From: Planctomyces sp.
GTDB taxonomy: Bacteria > Planctomycetota > Planctomycetia > Planctomycetales > Planctomycetaceae
Direction: 5' to 3'
Length of the DNA: 64,000 nucleotides
Assembly (NCBI GenBank): GCA_016795105.1
Contig: JAEUIH010000011.1
Coordinates: 1-64,000 of the forward strand
How positions within the stretch are numbered: position 1 is the first letter of the stretch; each line of letters starts with the position of its first letter. The notes beneath the pieces are model-generated. The model was not told the DNA's origin. It did not search any database and worked only from the letters and a program-made list of their open reading frames with translations. Below are positions 34,201 to 43,318 of the stretch, piece after piece. Both the position numbers and the translations under genes were made by a program.

Positions 34201-37106
34201 TTTCGAATCGGCCTCGGATGGGCGACTTCGATTTCGTGAATGCTGATTGGGGCGCTGTTCGTGAGCTGGATGCTCACCCAGATACTTCCACGAGGCGGTA
34301 CTCCTTGCTGAAGTGATGATGGCTGCTGATATTTCACCAGAAATTCTCCGGGCCCTGACTGTTCTGCAGTGGAAGGCCAGTCTGAAGGCCAATCGACCGG
34401 ATCACTGCTCAGAAGACTATGTCGCACGGGCCGGACAATCGCTTCCTGCACTGGATAGCCGTTTTGATCAAACACAGAAAACTGCAGGGCGTGAAAGCCA
34501 TCGTCTGTCTGTTGTGGAAAGATCGCGGGTTCCACAGGCGCACTGGATTTTCGCATGGTCAGTTGAATGCGTTCCTTTCTGCCTGGAACAATATTCGCCA
34601 CAAACGTATCGATACCTGCGATGTAGTGAATGTTTGGCACAAGCAAATAGCCGGGAAGTACGCACTGAACCAGTTCAGAAGCAGCCGGCAGGTTTTTGAT
34701 GACTGCCCTGCCGTGTGCGTCTGAAAGGCGAGTCCATGTAAAACTCGAGGTCTTTGTTCGATGGAATCCCCCGGAAGACTCGTGACTGGGTTCCATGCTG
34801 ACGAGGTAGTCAATGGAGCGAAGAGTGGAGTTCAGTGGGATGCTTCCATTCCGAGTCACCCGACACGGGCTTATGTAAATCATCGCATCCGGTAGCGGAT
34901 TGCCGGACGTATCGACGACTTCAAACTCGATCGTCCCGGACTGAGCCATCTGCAGAGAGATCGAGACGGGCTGATCTTCGATACGAACAGGAGTGGAAAC
35001 GAAGGATCCAGGCTGAGAGAACTGTGAAAAGTTAGTACCGAATTCCTGATCGTATGTATGATGCATTTCTGTGGACGGTTGCGAAATCCAGCCATCGATG
35101 ATGGCCGAGACTTCCACATGCGAATTAGGCGGGAGAGATTCAAACGAGAACGTTCCTTCGGGAGTGACTTCCGTCACATCCTGCCAGCTGATTCCACTGC
35201 CGTTCCCACCTTCTCTGATTGCCGCGACGACATATCCACCGGCTGCAATGGGCCGTGGGACATTTTGAGAAAGTGCACCACTCAGTGAAACACCGGGTGC
35301 AACCGAAATCGTTGGCGAAAGGACTCTGGATTCTGTAGGCAGTGTGGCTGCGTCAATCATACTGCTGAAACGAAGATCAAGGCGATCCGCAGGAACATGG
35401 ACGATTCGGAAATACCTGTTCGCCCCGTCGGTGTTTCCCATCAGGCCCGATCGCAGCCGTCCTTCTTTCATTGTCCACTCTAAGCGAGGATAGCCACTCG
35501 AAATCGCATACAGACCAGACTGCAGTTCCTGCCCGTCCGGATCAAGAACAACGGGTTCAATGACGTGACCGGCACTCAGCACGATTGGCGCAGTATCCCT
35601 GACAAAATGCGTTGGCCGGTGTTCTGCGGCAAACTCGGGATGCTCTACTGTGAAGGACAGGAAGGTGATTTGTCCTGTCTCTCGGGGAATTGCATTGAGT
35701 TGTTCAGTTGATAACTCGATGGAGGCCACTCCTTCGCGATTCGTGCTGTAATGTGCGGGCCAGACCCCATTCAGCCATGACCACCCAACTCCGTTTCCGG
35801 TTCCAAAGCCAGTGGGGGAGATCGTCGCGTTGGTCACTGGCTTACCGGATTGATCAATCACTTTCAGTTCGTGAACGAATGGCCCCTTCGATCGCGGCTC
35901 TGTGAATTCGGGTGATGAGTTCTCCGGAATAAATTCTGTTGGAGGTGGAGGCAGCGGTAATTCGTCGGATTCTTCAGCCACTCCGATTACAGGCTGCACC
36001 ATGCAAAGACCACAGGCAACGCATGTGACCGCGATCATAAGTATCGCAAGGCTCCTGCGACGAAGCGGAACATGAGAACGAAGTACGTCAGAATTCAAAA
36101 TCGAACGAACTCGCTGCTCCAGTGTTCCCCGACGTGAAACCTCCGCGATGGCAAACCCCAGACCGGGGCCAAGAGAATCAAGAGCCAGTGTTCTCAGTTC
36201 TTCAGCATAGCGAATGGGGGACACGCCGCAGCAGACCACAAGATCATCGCATGCATATTCCTGCTCTCTGCGGAGTTGATGCAGCCCCAGCCAGGCAAGT
36301 GGGTGAAACCAGAACAGGATCACAGAGAATTGAGAGAGCGTCTGTGTCAGTGTGTCGAATCGACGAATATGGGCCAGTTCATGGATCAAAACCGCTTCGA
36401 GGCGAGATTCCGGCCACTGAACTGCTGACGCCGGCAGCACAATGCATGGTCGAAACAGTCCTGCGGTGATGGGGACAATATTCCCGGTGTGCATTCGAAT
36501 CGATGGTGTAAACGACAGGTTGAGTCGGCTCGCCAGGCGTCCCATTAGAGTCCGAATCGAGTGGTCTGTAGCGGTTGTCGTTGTCCGAACAAAGCTCCAC
36601 GTGCGAAAGAGACCAATTAGCAACCGAACTGACAGCAGAACACACCCAAGGAACCAGATCGTTGACAAGACCGAATCGAGGCTGGGAAAGGGTGCTGATT
36701 TTTGAAGCTGCGAAGCCGTCGTGGCTGGTATCACAGGCTGCCGGAGAAAATGGTTAGGGGGTTGAGCAGACGAGACAGCAGGCCGCAGGACCGGAGTCAA
36801 TTCAGAACCCGATTCTGAGGTGATCAAGCCGATCTCAGATTCTGAAGTTTGTGGATGATCGGCTTCAATGAGCTCTTCTGGAGCGTACGGTTGCGGTGAC
36901 GAGATTGATAGCGTTGGCTGCCAGATTGGTGGAAGGAGTCCGGATGCGGGAACCAACAGTGGCAAACAGATCAGGCTGATCGCCCAGATCGCATGTCGCA
37001 CTGCGGCGGAGCGCCGCGACAGAAGTTGCGAGATGATCGCCACACAGGTGAGGACCAGCGTTGCGCGAGCGAGTACCATCCATGGAATTTCGTGATCGAG
37101 AATCAT
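34197..37106 (-). CDS. M56-family (BlaR1-type) membrane metallopeptidase with Ig-like sensor domains
   Basis: A 969-residue signal-transducing protease. Three N-terminal transmembrane segments (about residues 10-30, 38-58 and 150-172) precede the zinc motif HELAH at 242-246, and a fourth follows near 345-365 (LAILMIAVTCVACGLCMVQP). The exterior part, residues 370-969, lacks the penicillin-binding domain of BlaR1 and instead has several carboxypeptidase-regulatory-like units (VIDQSGKPVTNATISPTG, VVDTSGNPLPDAMIYIS and VFDQNGYPVQEAIVRPV). The start overlaps the BlaI-type gene stop by 4 nt. The family cleaves its cognate repressor in response to an external signal; the signal here is unknown. Confidence 0.9.
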   Translation of the reverse strand: MILDHEIPWMVLARATLVLTCVAIISQLLSRRSAAVRHAIWAISLICLPLLVPASGLLPPIWQPTLSISSPQPYAPEELIEADHPQTSESEIGLITSESGSELTPVLRPAVSSAQPPNHFLRQPVIPATTASQLQKSAPFPSLDSVLSTIWFLGCVLLSVRLLIGLFRTWSFVRTTTTATDHSIRTLMGRLASRLNLSFTPSIRMHTGNIVPITAGLFRPCIVLPASAVQWPESRLEAVLIHELAHIRRFDTLTQTLSQFSVILFWFHPLAWLGLHQLRREQEYACDDLVVCCGVSPIRYAEELRTLALDSLGPGLGFAIAEVSRRGTLEQRVRSILNSDVLRSHVPLRRRSLAILMIAVTCVACGLCMVQPVIGVAEESDELPLPPPPTEFIPENSSPEFTEPRSKGPFVHELKVIDQSGKPVTNATISPTGFGTGNGVGWSWLNGVWPAHYSTNREGVASIELSTEQLNAIPRETGQITFLSFTVEHPEFAAEHRPTHFVRDTAPIVLSAGHVIEPVVLDPDGQELQSGLYAISSGYPRLEWTMKEGRLRSGLMGNTDGANRYFRIVHVPADRLDLRFSSMIDAATLPTESRVLSPTISVAPGVSLSGALSQNVPRPIAAGGYVVAAIREGGNGSGISWQDVTEVTPEGTFSFESLPPNSHVEVSAIIDGWISQPSTEMHHTYDQEFGTNFSQFSQPGSFVSTPVRIEDQPVSISLQMAQSGTIEFEVVDTSGNPLPDAMIYISPCRVTRNGSIPLNSTLRSIDYLVSMEPSHESSGGFHRTKTSSFTWTRLSDAHGRAVIKNLPAASELVQCVLPGYLLVPNIHYIAGIDTFVANIVPGRKERIQLTMRKSSAPVEPAIFPQQTDDGFHALQFSVFDQNGYPVQEAIVRPVRHSLLSSDPVDWPSDWPSTAEQSGPGEFLVKYQQPSSLQQGVPPRGSIWVSIQLTNSAPISIHEIEVAHPRPIRK

Positions 37107-37495
37107 AGTTCCTTCTTTCTGGCTTCCTCTATGAGAGCCTGGATTCGATCAAGTTCCTCCTGATCGATCTTTCGTCCCTGAACGTCGAGAATTGCGGCAA
37201 CCGCCTCTGATGGCGATCCGGAAAAGAACACGTTGAGCAGTTTTCGAACGGCCGATTTTCCTGCAGTCGTTCGAGATTGTGTCGGACGATAGACATATCG
37301 CTTTCCGTCCTGGCGATGTTTCAGCAGTCCCTTCGATTCAAGGTGCCGAATCATGGTCCGGACCGCCGAATAACTGGGAGCATCGGCAAGCCGTTCATGA
37401 ACCTGCCCAACAGACGCTTCCCCCAACAAATGGATTACATCCATGATCTGCTGCTCTCTCCGAGCCAGCCCATGAGCAGCCGTTTTGTTGTCCAA
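37103..37495 (-). CDS. BlaI/MecI/CopY-family transcriptional repressor
   Basis: A 130-residue winged-helix repressor. I choose the TTG at 37495, because AGGAGGT lies 8 nt upstream and it gives the normal family length. The frame is open to 37585, but that extension covers the promoter and operator. The DNA-binding part includes LARREQQIMDVIHLLGEASV and YSAVRTMIRHLESKGLL, with the usual wing HRQDGKRYVYRP; the C-terminal dimerisation helix follows. It is cotranscribed with the M56 protease gene (ATGA overlap), the classical repressor-sensor pair. Confidence 0.93.
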   Translation of the reverse strand: MDNKTAAHGLARREQQIMDVIHLLGEASVGQVHERLADAPSYSAVRTMIRHLESKGLLKHRQDGKRYVYRPTQSRTTAGKSAVRKLLNVFFSGSPSEAVAAILDVQGRKIDQEELDRIQALIEEARKKEL

Positions 37496-37532
37496 GTACT
37501 GATACCTCCTGAAACGCTGTCCATACACAAAC

Positions 37533-37568
37533 ATGGCAATCAGTTGCCATATGGCAATTATTTGCCAC
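37533..37568. promoter_or_regulatory. Tandem palindromic operator of the BlaI/M56 operon
   Basis: Two 18-bp palindromes back to back: ATGGCAA-TCAG-TTGCCAT at 37533-37550 and ATGGCAA-TTAT-TTGCCAC at 37551-37568. Together they cover the -10 box and the predicted transcription start. The central TTGCCATATGGCAA is itself palindromic. The sequence differs from the TACA-N-TGTA core of known BlaI/MecI operators. Confidence 0.8.
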
Positions 37569-37585
37569 ATCAACAGTTTTGTCAA
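37557..37585 (-). promoter_or_regulatory. Sigma-70-type promoter of the BlaI/M56 operon
   Basis: On the minus strand, TTGACA (37585-37580) is separated by exactly 17 nt from AATAAT (37562-37557), which matches the -10 consensus at five of six positions. The start codon at 37495 leaves a leader of about 55 nt. Confidence 0.8.
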
Positions 37586-37610
37586 GACAGTTCCAACACC
37601 ACCCCAAAAT

Positions 37611-37833
37611 GTAGCTTGGGCATTCCTGCCCGAGCCGCTGCTGGGCTGAACTGGCGCCGAACCAGTGCGGGACGGGCAGGAATGCCCATCCTACATTTGA
37701 TCCAGTGCGGGACGGGCAGGAATTGCCCATCCTACGATTTGAACCAGTGCGGGACGGGCAGGAATGCCCATCCTACATTTGAACCAGTGCGGCGACGGGC
37801 AGGAATGCCCATCCTACGATTTGAAACTGGGTG
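37611..37833 (-). repeat. Cluster of GGGCATTCCTGCCC repeats
   Basis: One copy in plus orientation (37611-37634) and four in minus orientation (37671-37694, 37711-37735, 37753-37776, 37794-37817), the latter spaced 40-42 nt apart with similar spacers containing GAACCAGTGCGG. The third copy has an extra T in the core. The same 24-nt core is found at 20407-20508. The array lies between the BlaI promoter and argG. Confidence 0.9.
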
Positions 37834-37849
37834 GAGATGTTAGTTCCGG

Positions 37850-37871
37850 GAAACCCCAAAAACGGGGTTTC
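37850..37871 (+). other. Small hairpin upstream of argG
   Basis: An 8-bp stem GAAACCCC with GGGGTTTC around a 6-nt A-rich loop, followed 7 nt later by GTTTTT. It could be a weak terminator separating the repeat cluster from argG, or part of the argG leader. No ARG box was identified. Confidence 0.4.
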
Positions 37872-38000
37872 GTGAGTGTTTTTGGACCGGCGAGGTGACG
37901 GACCATTGGTGGGTCGTTACCATGGTTGGTTCAACTCATTCGCTGGAGGGCGTTGCTACCTTTGCGATGGTATTCGAAATCTGAACTGGAGACCGGGAAC

Positions 38001-39218
38001 GTGGCTGATTCGGTGGTTTTGGCGTATAGCGGTGGCCTGGACACTTCTGTACTGGTTGGATGGCTGCAGGACGAAGGTTACGACGTCCATTGCGTGTATG
38101 TCGATCTGGGTCAGCCGTGTGAGGATCGCGCTGCCATCATGAAGAAGGCACGTGATATTGGCGCGAAATCTGCTGAGTTGATCGACGCGCGTGAGGAGCT
38201 CTGTAGGGACTTTGCGTTTCCCGTTTTGCAGTGGCAGGCGAAGTATGAGAATATTTATCTGCTGGGAACATCAATCGCTCGACCATTGATTGCCAAAGTC
38301 TGCGTGCAGCGCGCTCGCGACGTGGGTGCAGTGGCATTCGTGCATGGAGCAACCGGGAAGGGGAATGATCAGTGCCGTTTTCAGCTTGCGGCAGAGGCAC
38401 TGGAACCATCGATCAAAATTATCGCACCGTGGCGAATTCAGAGCTTTCGAGATCAGTTTCCGGGCCGAACGGAGATGCTTGAGTATTGTGAGCAAAAGAG
38501 GATCCCCGTGAAAGCCACGGCTCGCAAGCCATATTCGAGCGATGAAAACTGCCTGCATATCAGTTACGAAGCTGGTGATCTGGAAGATCCAACTGTCGAT
38601 GGGCAATCGGTCATTGACTTCGGTATGACAGTTTCTCCGCAGGAAGCACCGGACAAAGAAGAAACGGTCACGATTGGGTTTGAATCCGGCGTTCCAAAAG
38701 TGGTGAACGGTAAAGCGTTGTCCCCCGCTGCACTTGTCGAAGAACTCAACAGGATTGGCGGGCGTAATGGAGTGGGACGCATTGACATTGTCGAAAACCG
38801 TTTTGTCGGCATGAAGAGCCGAGGGGTCTACGAGTCCCCTGGAATGACGCTGTTGTATTCAGCGCATCAGGCGCTGGAGCAGATGACGCTGGATCGGGAT
38901 CTGACTCATCTGAGAGATCAGCTCAGCCCGCAGGTGGCCGAGATGGTTTACTACGGATTCTGGTACTGTGCGAAGATGGATGCCCTGATGGCCTTTATTC
39001 AGGAGACTCAGAAGCCGGTCACAGGCGAAGTCACACTGACACTGTACAAGGGCAACATCCGAGTCAGCAGCCGCACATCTCCATACAGCCTCTACAAGGC
39101 AGATATCGCCAGCATGGAGAAGGGCGGAACTTACGATCAGACTGACGCCGAGGGATTCCTCCGCATCATGGGTCTGCCAGGCCGAGTTCAGGGAAGCGTC
39201 CGTCCTCGCAAGTACTGA
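38001..39218 (+). CDS. argG: Argininosuccinate synthase
   Basis: Joins citrulline and aspartate with ATP to give argininosuccinate in arginine synthesis. The GTG at 38001 gives a 405-residue product starting ADSVVLAYSGGLDTS, the expected N-terminus with the ATP pyrophosphatase P-loop SGGLDTS. An upstream ATG at 37926 adds 25 unrelated residues. Further family motifs are HGATGKGNDQCRF, RIQSFRDQFPGRTEML, AGDLEDP and KSRGVYESPGMTLLY. The stop codon directly abuts the mtnA stop on the other strand with no terminator between. Confidence 0.96.
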   Translation: MADSVVLAYSGGLDTSVLVGWLQDEGYDVHCVYVDLGQPCEDRAAIMKKARDIGAKSAELIDAREELCRDFAFPVLQWQAKYENIYLLGTSIARPLIAKVCVQRARDVGAVAFVHGATGKGNDQCRFQLAAEALEPSIKIIAPWRIQSFRDQFPGRTEMLEYCEQKRIPVKATARKPYSSDENCLHISYEAGDLEDPTVDGQSVIDFGMTVSPQEAPDKEETVTIGFESGVPKVVNGKALSPAALVEELNRIGGRNGVGRIDIVENRFVGMKSRGVYESPGMTLLYSAHQALEQMTLDRDLTHLRDQLSPQVAEMVYYGFWYCAKMDALMAFIQETQKPVTGEVTLTLYKGNIRVSSRTSPYSLYKADIASMEKGGTYDQTDAEGFLRIMGLPGRVQGSVRPRKY

Positions 39219-40250
39219 TCATCGCGGGACCTGACTCGGCGGAAACACGCCCCGTTCGGTAATAATTGCGGTAATCAGTTCTGCCGGAGTGACATCAAAT
39301 GCCGGATTGTAAGCGAGAGCTTCATCCGGCATTGTTGTTTTTCCGAATCCACAGGCAATCTCCGATCGGTCCCGCTGTTCGATCGGAATCAATCCGCCAT
39401 GAGGAAGACTCAGATCGAACGTGCTGTACGGTGCGGCAACATAGAATGGAATCCTGTGATATCCTGCCAGAATCGCGAGTCCATAAGTTCCTATTTTATT
39501 TGCAGCATCTCCATTTGCAGCAATGCGGTCAGCTCCCACAACAACAGCACTGATCCGTCCTTCTTTCATGACCTGAGCTGCCATATTGTCGCAGATCACG
39601 GTGACGGGAATGCTTCTCCGACAGAGTTCCCATGCGGTCAGACGAGCTCCCTGTAATAACGGGCGTGTTTCGTCTGCAAAGACGTGCAGTTTCTTTCCGG
39701 ATTCAACGGCAGAGAAAATCACGGAAAGTGCAGTACCGTTTCCGGCGGTTGCCAGTCCACCGGCATTGCAGTGAGTCAGGACTGACATGCCATCATTCAG
39801 CAGAGTGCTTCCGTGGCGACCGATTTGGTCGCACATTTCGCGATCTTCCAGGTCAATGCGTTTTGCTTCCCGCAACAGCAAATCGTGACGCTCTGTGGAT
39901 GGCCGTGCAGCGTTAAGGCTGGCATTTTGCTTCATGCGATCGAGTGCCCAGAACAGATTGACGGCTGTTGGCCGGCTCGTCGCAAGATAATTCGTGACCT
40001 CAGCAAGTCTGTTTTCAAAGCTGCTTTGGGCATCGTTTCGAACACTCTGTAGTCCTGTGACGACACCATAAGCCGCTGCAACGCCGATTGCTGGTGCACC
40101 ACGAACACGGAGTGACCGAATCGACTCCCATACAGCCTCGACGTTCTGACACCGAATCTCTCGATACTCGCCAGGAAGCAAAGTCTGGTCGATCATCGCC
40201 AACTGCCCGGTTGCGTCACCGATCCACCACAAAGTCTGATAGTTGGCCAT
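39219..40250 (-). CDS. mtnA: S-methyl-5-thioribose-1-phosphate isomerase
   Basis: Isomerises methylthioribose-1-phosphate to methylthioribulose-1-phosphate in the methionine salvage pathway. The 343-residue product is related to eIF2B subunits. Evidence: VRGAPAIGVAAAYGV near residue 50, the catalytic Cys in LTHCNAGGLATAGNGTALS near 160, and the catalytic Asp in VVGADRIAANGDAANKIGTY near 240. No other mtn genes are adjacent. It is convergent with argG, and the two stop codons abut (39218/39219). Confidence 0.95.
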   Translation of the reverse strand: MANYQTLWWIGDATGQLAMIDQTLLPGEYREIRCQNVEAVWESIRSLRVRGAPAIGVAAAYGVVTGLQSVRNDAQSSFENRLAEVTNYLATSRPTAVNLFWALDRMKQNASLNAARPSTERHDLLLREAKRIDLEDREMCDQIGRHGSTLLNDGMSVLTHCNAGGLATAGNGTALSVIFSAVESGKKLHVFADETRPLLQGARLTAWELCRRSIPVTVICDNMAAQVMKEGRISAVVVGADRIAANGDAANKIGTYGLAILAGYHRIPFYVAAPYSTFDLSLPHGGLIPIEQRDRSEIACGFGKTTMPDEALAYNPAFDVTPAELITAIITERGVFPPSQVPR

Positions 40251-40392
40251 GGTCTGCGCTTTACGTTACCTGAAACTTCTTAACTCTTTGAAATCAACAT
40301 CCCTCAATCAGGTGGAACGATAGCGAAACCAGGTGATGACCGCTAAAACGTAAGCTCGATTTTTCTGTTCCTGCGAAATCAGAGGCCTGAAC

Positions 40393-41961
40393 ATGACTTT
40401 TCCAACGGTGCCGGCAGCCCTGCGTTCCCTGCTGATGCTTCTTCCGGCGATTCTTTCGTTTTCTCAGCTTGTCGCAGATGAAATTGCTCCTGTATCGATC
40501 GAGGAAATCGATGCCCGAATCGCGGGTATGAGAGAATCGTGGGGAGTGCCCGGTCTGGCGGTTGCGATCATTAAAGATGGCGAGGTCGTCCTTGCAAAGG
40601 GATATGGAGTTCGCGAGCTTGGGAAGCCGGAGACAGTCGATGCTGACACCCTCTTCGCGATCGCTTCCAACACCAAAGCGTTCACTGCTGCGGCCATCGC
40701 CATGCTCGAAGAAGAAGATAAGCTGAACTGGAATGACAAGGTTCAACAGCATCTGCCTTATTTTCAGCTGTACGATCCGTGGGTGTCCGCGGAAATGCGA
40801 GTCGACGATTTGCTTTGTCATCGCAGTGGGCTGGGAACATTCAGTGGCGACCTGCTCTGGTGGGGAACACCGTGGACTCCGGAAGAGGTCATCCGCCGGA
40901 CTCGACATCTGAAACCTGAAGGATCTTTCCGAGCACACTACGGCTATTCCAATCTGATGTTTCTTGCCGCTGGTGAAGTGATCGTAAAGTCAAGTGGCAG
41001 CTCATGGCCGGAGTTCATGCAGCAGCGGATCTTTCAGCCGCTTGAGATGACCCGATCCGTGACGACGATTCAAAATCTGTCACAGATCGAAAATGTGGCT
41101 ACACCGCACAAACCGGATCTCGAGTCCACACGCCCGATCCCATGGTACAACTGGGACACAATGGCTGCTGCCGGAGGGATCATCTCCAGTGTAAACGATA
41201 TGTCGAAGTGGCTGAAAGTCCAGCTGAATCGCGGACAGATCGATGAGACTCGCCGACTCTTTTCGGAAGCGTCATCGCACCGAATGTGGAGTCCGCACAC
41301 TCCGATGACTGTCTCAGAATCTGCTCGACGAAAGACCCCATCGACTCATTTTCGTTCGTATGGACTTGGCTGGGTTCTGCATGACTATAAAGGACAAATG
41401 GTTGTCTCCCATGGCGGAGGTTACGATGGGATGTACTCCTATGTTGCGATGGTTCCGGAACAGCAACTGGGGATCGTTGTTCTCACGAACAGCATGACCG
41501 GAGTTTCCACTCCCATCGCCAACCACATCATTGACGACTATCTTGGTGGGGAAAAACGGAACTGGGATGCCGAAGGACTTGAACGAGACAAATCATCACG
41601 TACTGAATTTTACGAGCGGATTGCAAAGGCGATCAGCCCGAAGGCCGAGAATACTCAGCCAAGTCACCCGCTCGAGGCCTACACGGGAACGTTCACCGGT
41701 GAGCTCTATGGTGATGCCAGCGTAACTCAGGAAGAAGGTAGACTTGTCCTGAAGTTCGCAGCGAATCCTGATCTTGTGGCTGACTTGAAACACCTTCACT
41801 TTGACACCTTTGTGATGCACTGGCGAAAGGAGTCAGCGTGGTTCCGGGAAGGAACAGCCCTGTTCCAGACGAATGCGGACGGAAAAATCGAGGAGATTCG
41901 GCTTGATGTCCCCAACGACGACCTTTGGTTTCACGAGCTGGAACTGAAGAAGAAACCGTAA
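40393..41961 (+). CDS. Exported serine hydrolase (class C beta-lactamase/DD-peptidase fold)
   Basis: A 522-residue protein with a signal peptide (residues 1-30). The penicillin-recognising active-site motifs are all present: SNTK (Ser92, Lys95), YSN in HYGYSNLMF, and HGG in VSHGGGYDGM. The C-terminal 110 residues (LEAYTGTFTGELYGDASV onward) match the DUF3471-type beta domain often attached to these hydrolases. The substrate could be a peptide, ester or peptidoglycan fragment; beta-lactamase activity should not be assumed. It lies 10 nt upstream of murA, which hints at a link to cell-wall metabolism. Confidence 0.9.
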   Translation: MTFPTVPAALRSLLMLLPAILSFSQLVADEIAPVSIEEIDARIAGMRESWGVPGLAVAIIKDGEVVLAKGYGVRELGKPETVDADTLFAIASNTKAFTAAAIAMLEEEDKLNWNDKVQQHLPYFQLYDPWVSAEMRVDDLLCHRSGLGTFSGDLLWWGTPWTPEEVIRRTRHLKPEGSFRAHYGYSNLMFLAAGEVIVKSSGSSWPEFMQQRIFQPLEMTRSVTTIQNLSQIENVATPHKPDLESTRPIPWYNWDTMAAAGGIISSVNDMSKWLKVQLNRGQIDETRRLFSEASSHRMWSPHTPMTVSESARRKTPSTHFRSYGLGWVLHDYKGQMVVSHGGGYDGMYSYVAMVPEQQLGIVVLTNSMTGVSTPIANHIIDDYLGGEKRNWDAEGLERDKSSRTEFYERIAKAISPKAENTQPSHPLEAYTGTFTGELYGDASVTQEEGRLVLKFAANPDLVADLKHLHFDTFVMHWRKESAWFREGTALFQTNADGKIEEIRLDVPNDDLWFHELELKKKP

Positions 41962-41971
41962 GGCGACGTCC

Positions 41972-43282
41972 ATGGACATTTTCCGGATTCAGGGTGGTCG
42001 ACGACTTGAAGGATGCGTGCCGGTGGAGGGTTCGAAGAACGCCTGTCTCCCAATCCTCGCCGCAACTATTTCCCTCAACGGTACCGCAGTGATTGAACGA
42101 GTTCCCTGGCTGAACGACGTTCAGACCATGTCCGAGCTGTTAAAGTCGATTGGGGTTCGCGTTCAGCGAAGTGCTGCGTCCCAGCTGACAATCGATCCTT
42201 CATCTGCCGCGAATCCCGTCGCTCCGTACGAACTTGTGCGAAAGATGAGAGCGGGAGTTTGTGTTCTTGGGCCATTGCTTTCCCGCTTTGGATACGCGTG
42301 TGTGTCACTCCCAGGAGGCTGCAACATCGGACATCGTCCCATCGACCTGCACCTAAAAGGTCTGGGCGCACTGGGGGCCGACATTCGAATCCAGCAGGGG
42401 TATGTGATTGCCGAATGCAAACGTCTTTCTGGAGCCGACATCAATCTCGGCGGCCCGTTCGGGAGCACAGTGACAGGGACATGCAACGTGATGGTTGCAG
42501 CAGCAACTGCCAGAGGGCAGACCATCATTCGATGTGCCGCAATGGAACCGGAAGTCTGCGACGTGGGGCGATTTCTGATCGCTGCTGGTGCAAAGATTGA
42601 CGGACTTGGAACGCCTGTGATTGAGATTCAGGGTGTTGAGCAGCTGGGTCATGTTCATCACTCAGTCATTACAGATCGAATTGAAGCCGGGACTCTCGCG
42701 ATCGCCATCGCGATGACTCATGGCAAAGCTGAAATCCTCAATGCCCCAATCGCTGACATGACATCCACTCTGTCGGCTCTGCGAGAAATGAATGTCATCG
42801 CTGAGGTGAAACGACCGGTCGCCGCAACTGACAGGCAGTCCGATATCGGCGGTGAAATTCTTGAGATCGACGGAACGGCAGATCATCGCTCTGGAGACCT
42901 GGTGGCACAGCCCTACCCTGGCCTGCCAACCGATATGCAGGCGCAGTTCATGGCAATGATGTGCGTTACGCCGGGTGTGAGCGTGGTAACCGATCGAGTT
43001 TTTCCCGATCGTTTCATTCACGCCGCGGAACTGGTGCGGATGGGGGCAGACATCAAAGTCAACAACGGCTCAGCCGTCATTCGCGGCGTGCGAACACTCA
43101 GCGGCGCTTGTGTTATGGCGTCCGACCTTCGTGCGAGCGCCGCTCTCGTACTGGCAGCACTTGCTGCTGAGGGAGAGTCGGAAATCCACCGAGTCTATCA
43201 TCTGGATCGAGGTTACTTTGAATTCGAAAAGAAGCTGAATCTGCTGGGCGGACGTGTTGTTCGAGAACACGCAGAGGAATAA
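41972..43282 (+). CDS. murA: UDP-N-acetylglucosamine 1-carboxyvinyltransferase
   Basis: Catalyses the first committed step of peptidoglycan synthesis, transferring enolpyruvate from PEP to UDP-GlcNAc. The 436-residue protein has VEGSKNACLPILAATI (substrate-binding Lys-Asn), the active-site Cys117 in LPGGCNIGHRPIDLHL, and FPDRFIHAAELVRMGADI near the C-terminus. Because the Cys is kept, fosfomycin sensitivity of the enzyme would be expected. Its presence agrees with the demonstration that planctomycetes make peptidoglycan. It is probably cotranscribed with the serine hydrolase 10 nt upstream. Confidence 0.96.
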   Translation: MDIFRIQGGRRLEGCVPVEGSKNACLPILAATISLNGTAVIERVPWLNDVQTMSELLKSIGVRVQRSAASQLTIDPSSAANPVAPYELVRKMRAGVCVLGPLLSRFGYACVSLPGGCNIGHRPIDLHLKGLGALGADIRIQQGYVIAECKRLSGADINLGGPFGSTVTGTCNVMVAAATARGQTIIRCAAMEPEVCDVGRFLIAAGAKIDGLGTPVIEIQGVEQLGHVHHSVITDRIEAGTLAIAIAMTHGKAEILNAPIADMTSTLSALREMNVIAEVKRPVAATDRQSDIGGEILEIDGTADHRSGDLVAQPYPGLPTDMQAQFMAMMCVTPGVSVVTDRVFPDRFIHAAELVRMGADIKVNNGSAVIRGVRTLSGACVMASDLRASAALVLAALAAEGESEIHRVYHLDRGYFEFEKKLNLLGGRVVREHAEE

Positions 43283-43318
43283 CCGACATCAGCAAACGCT
43301 GCTCCCACAACAGTTGGT

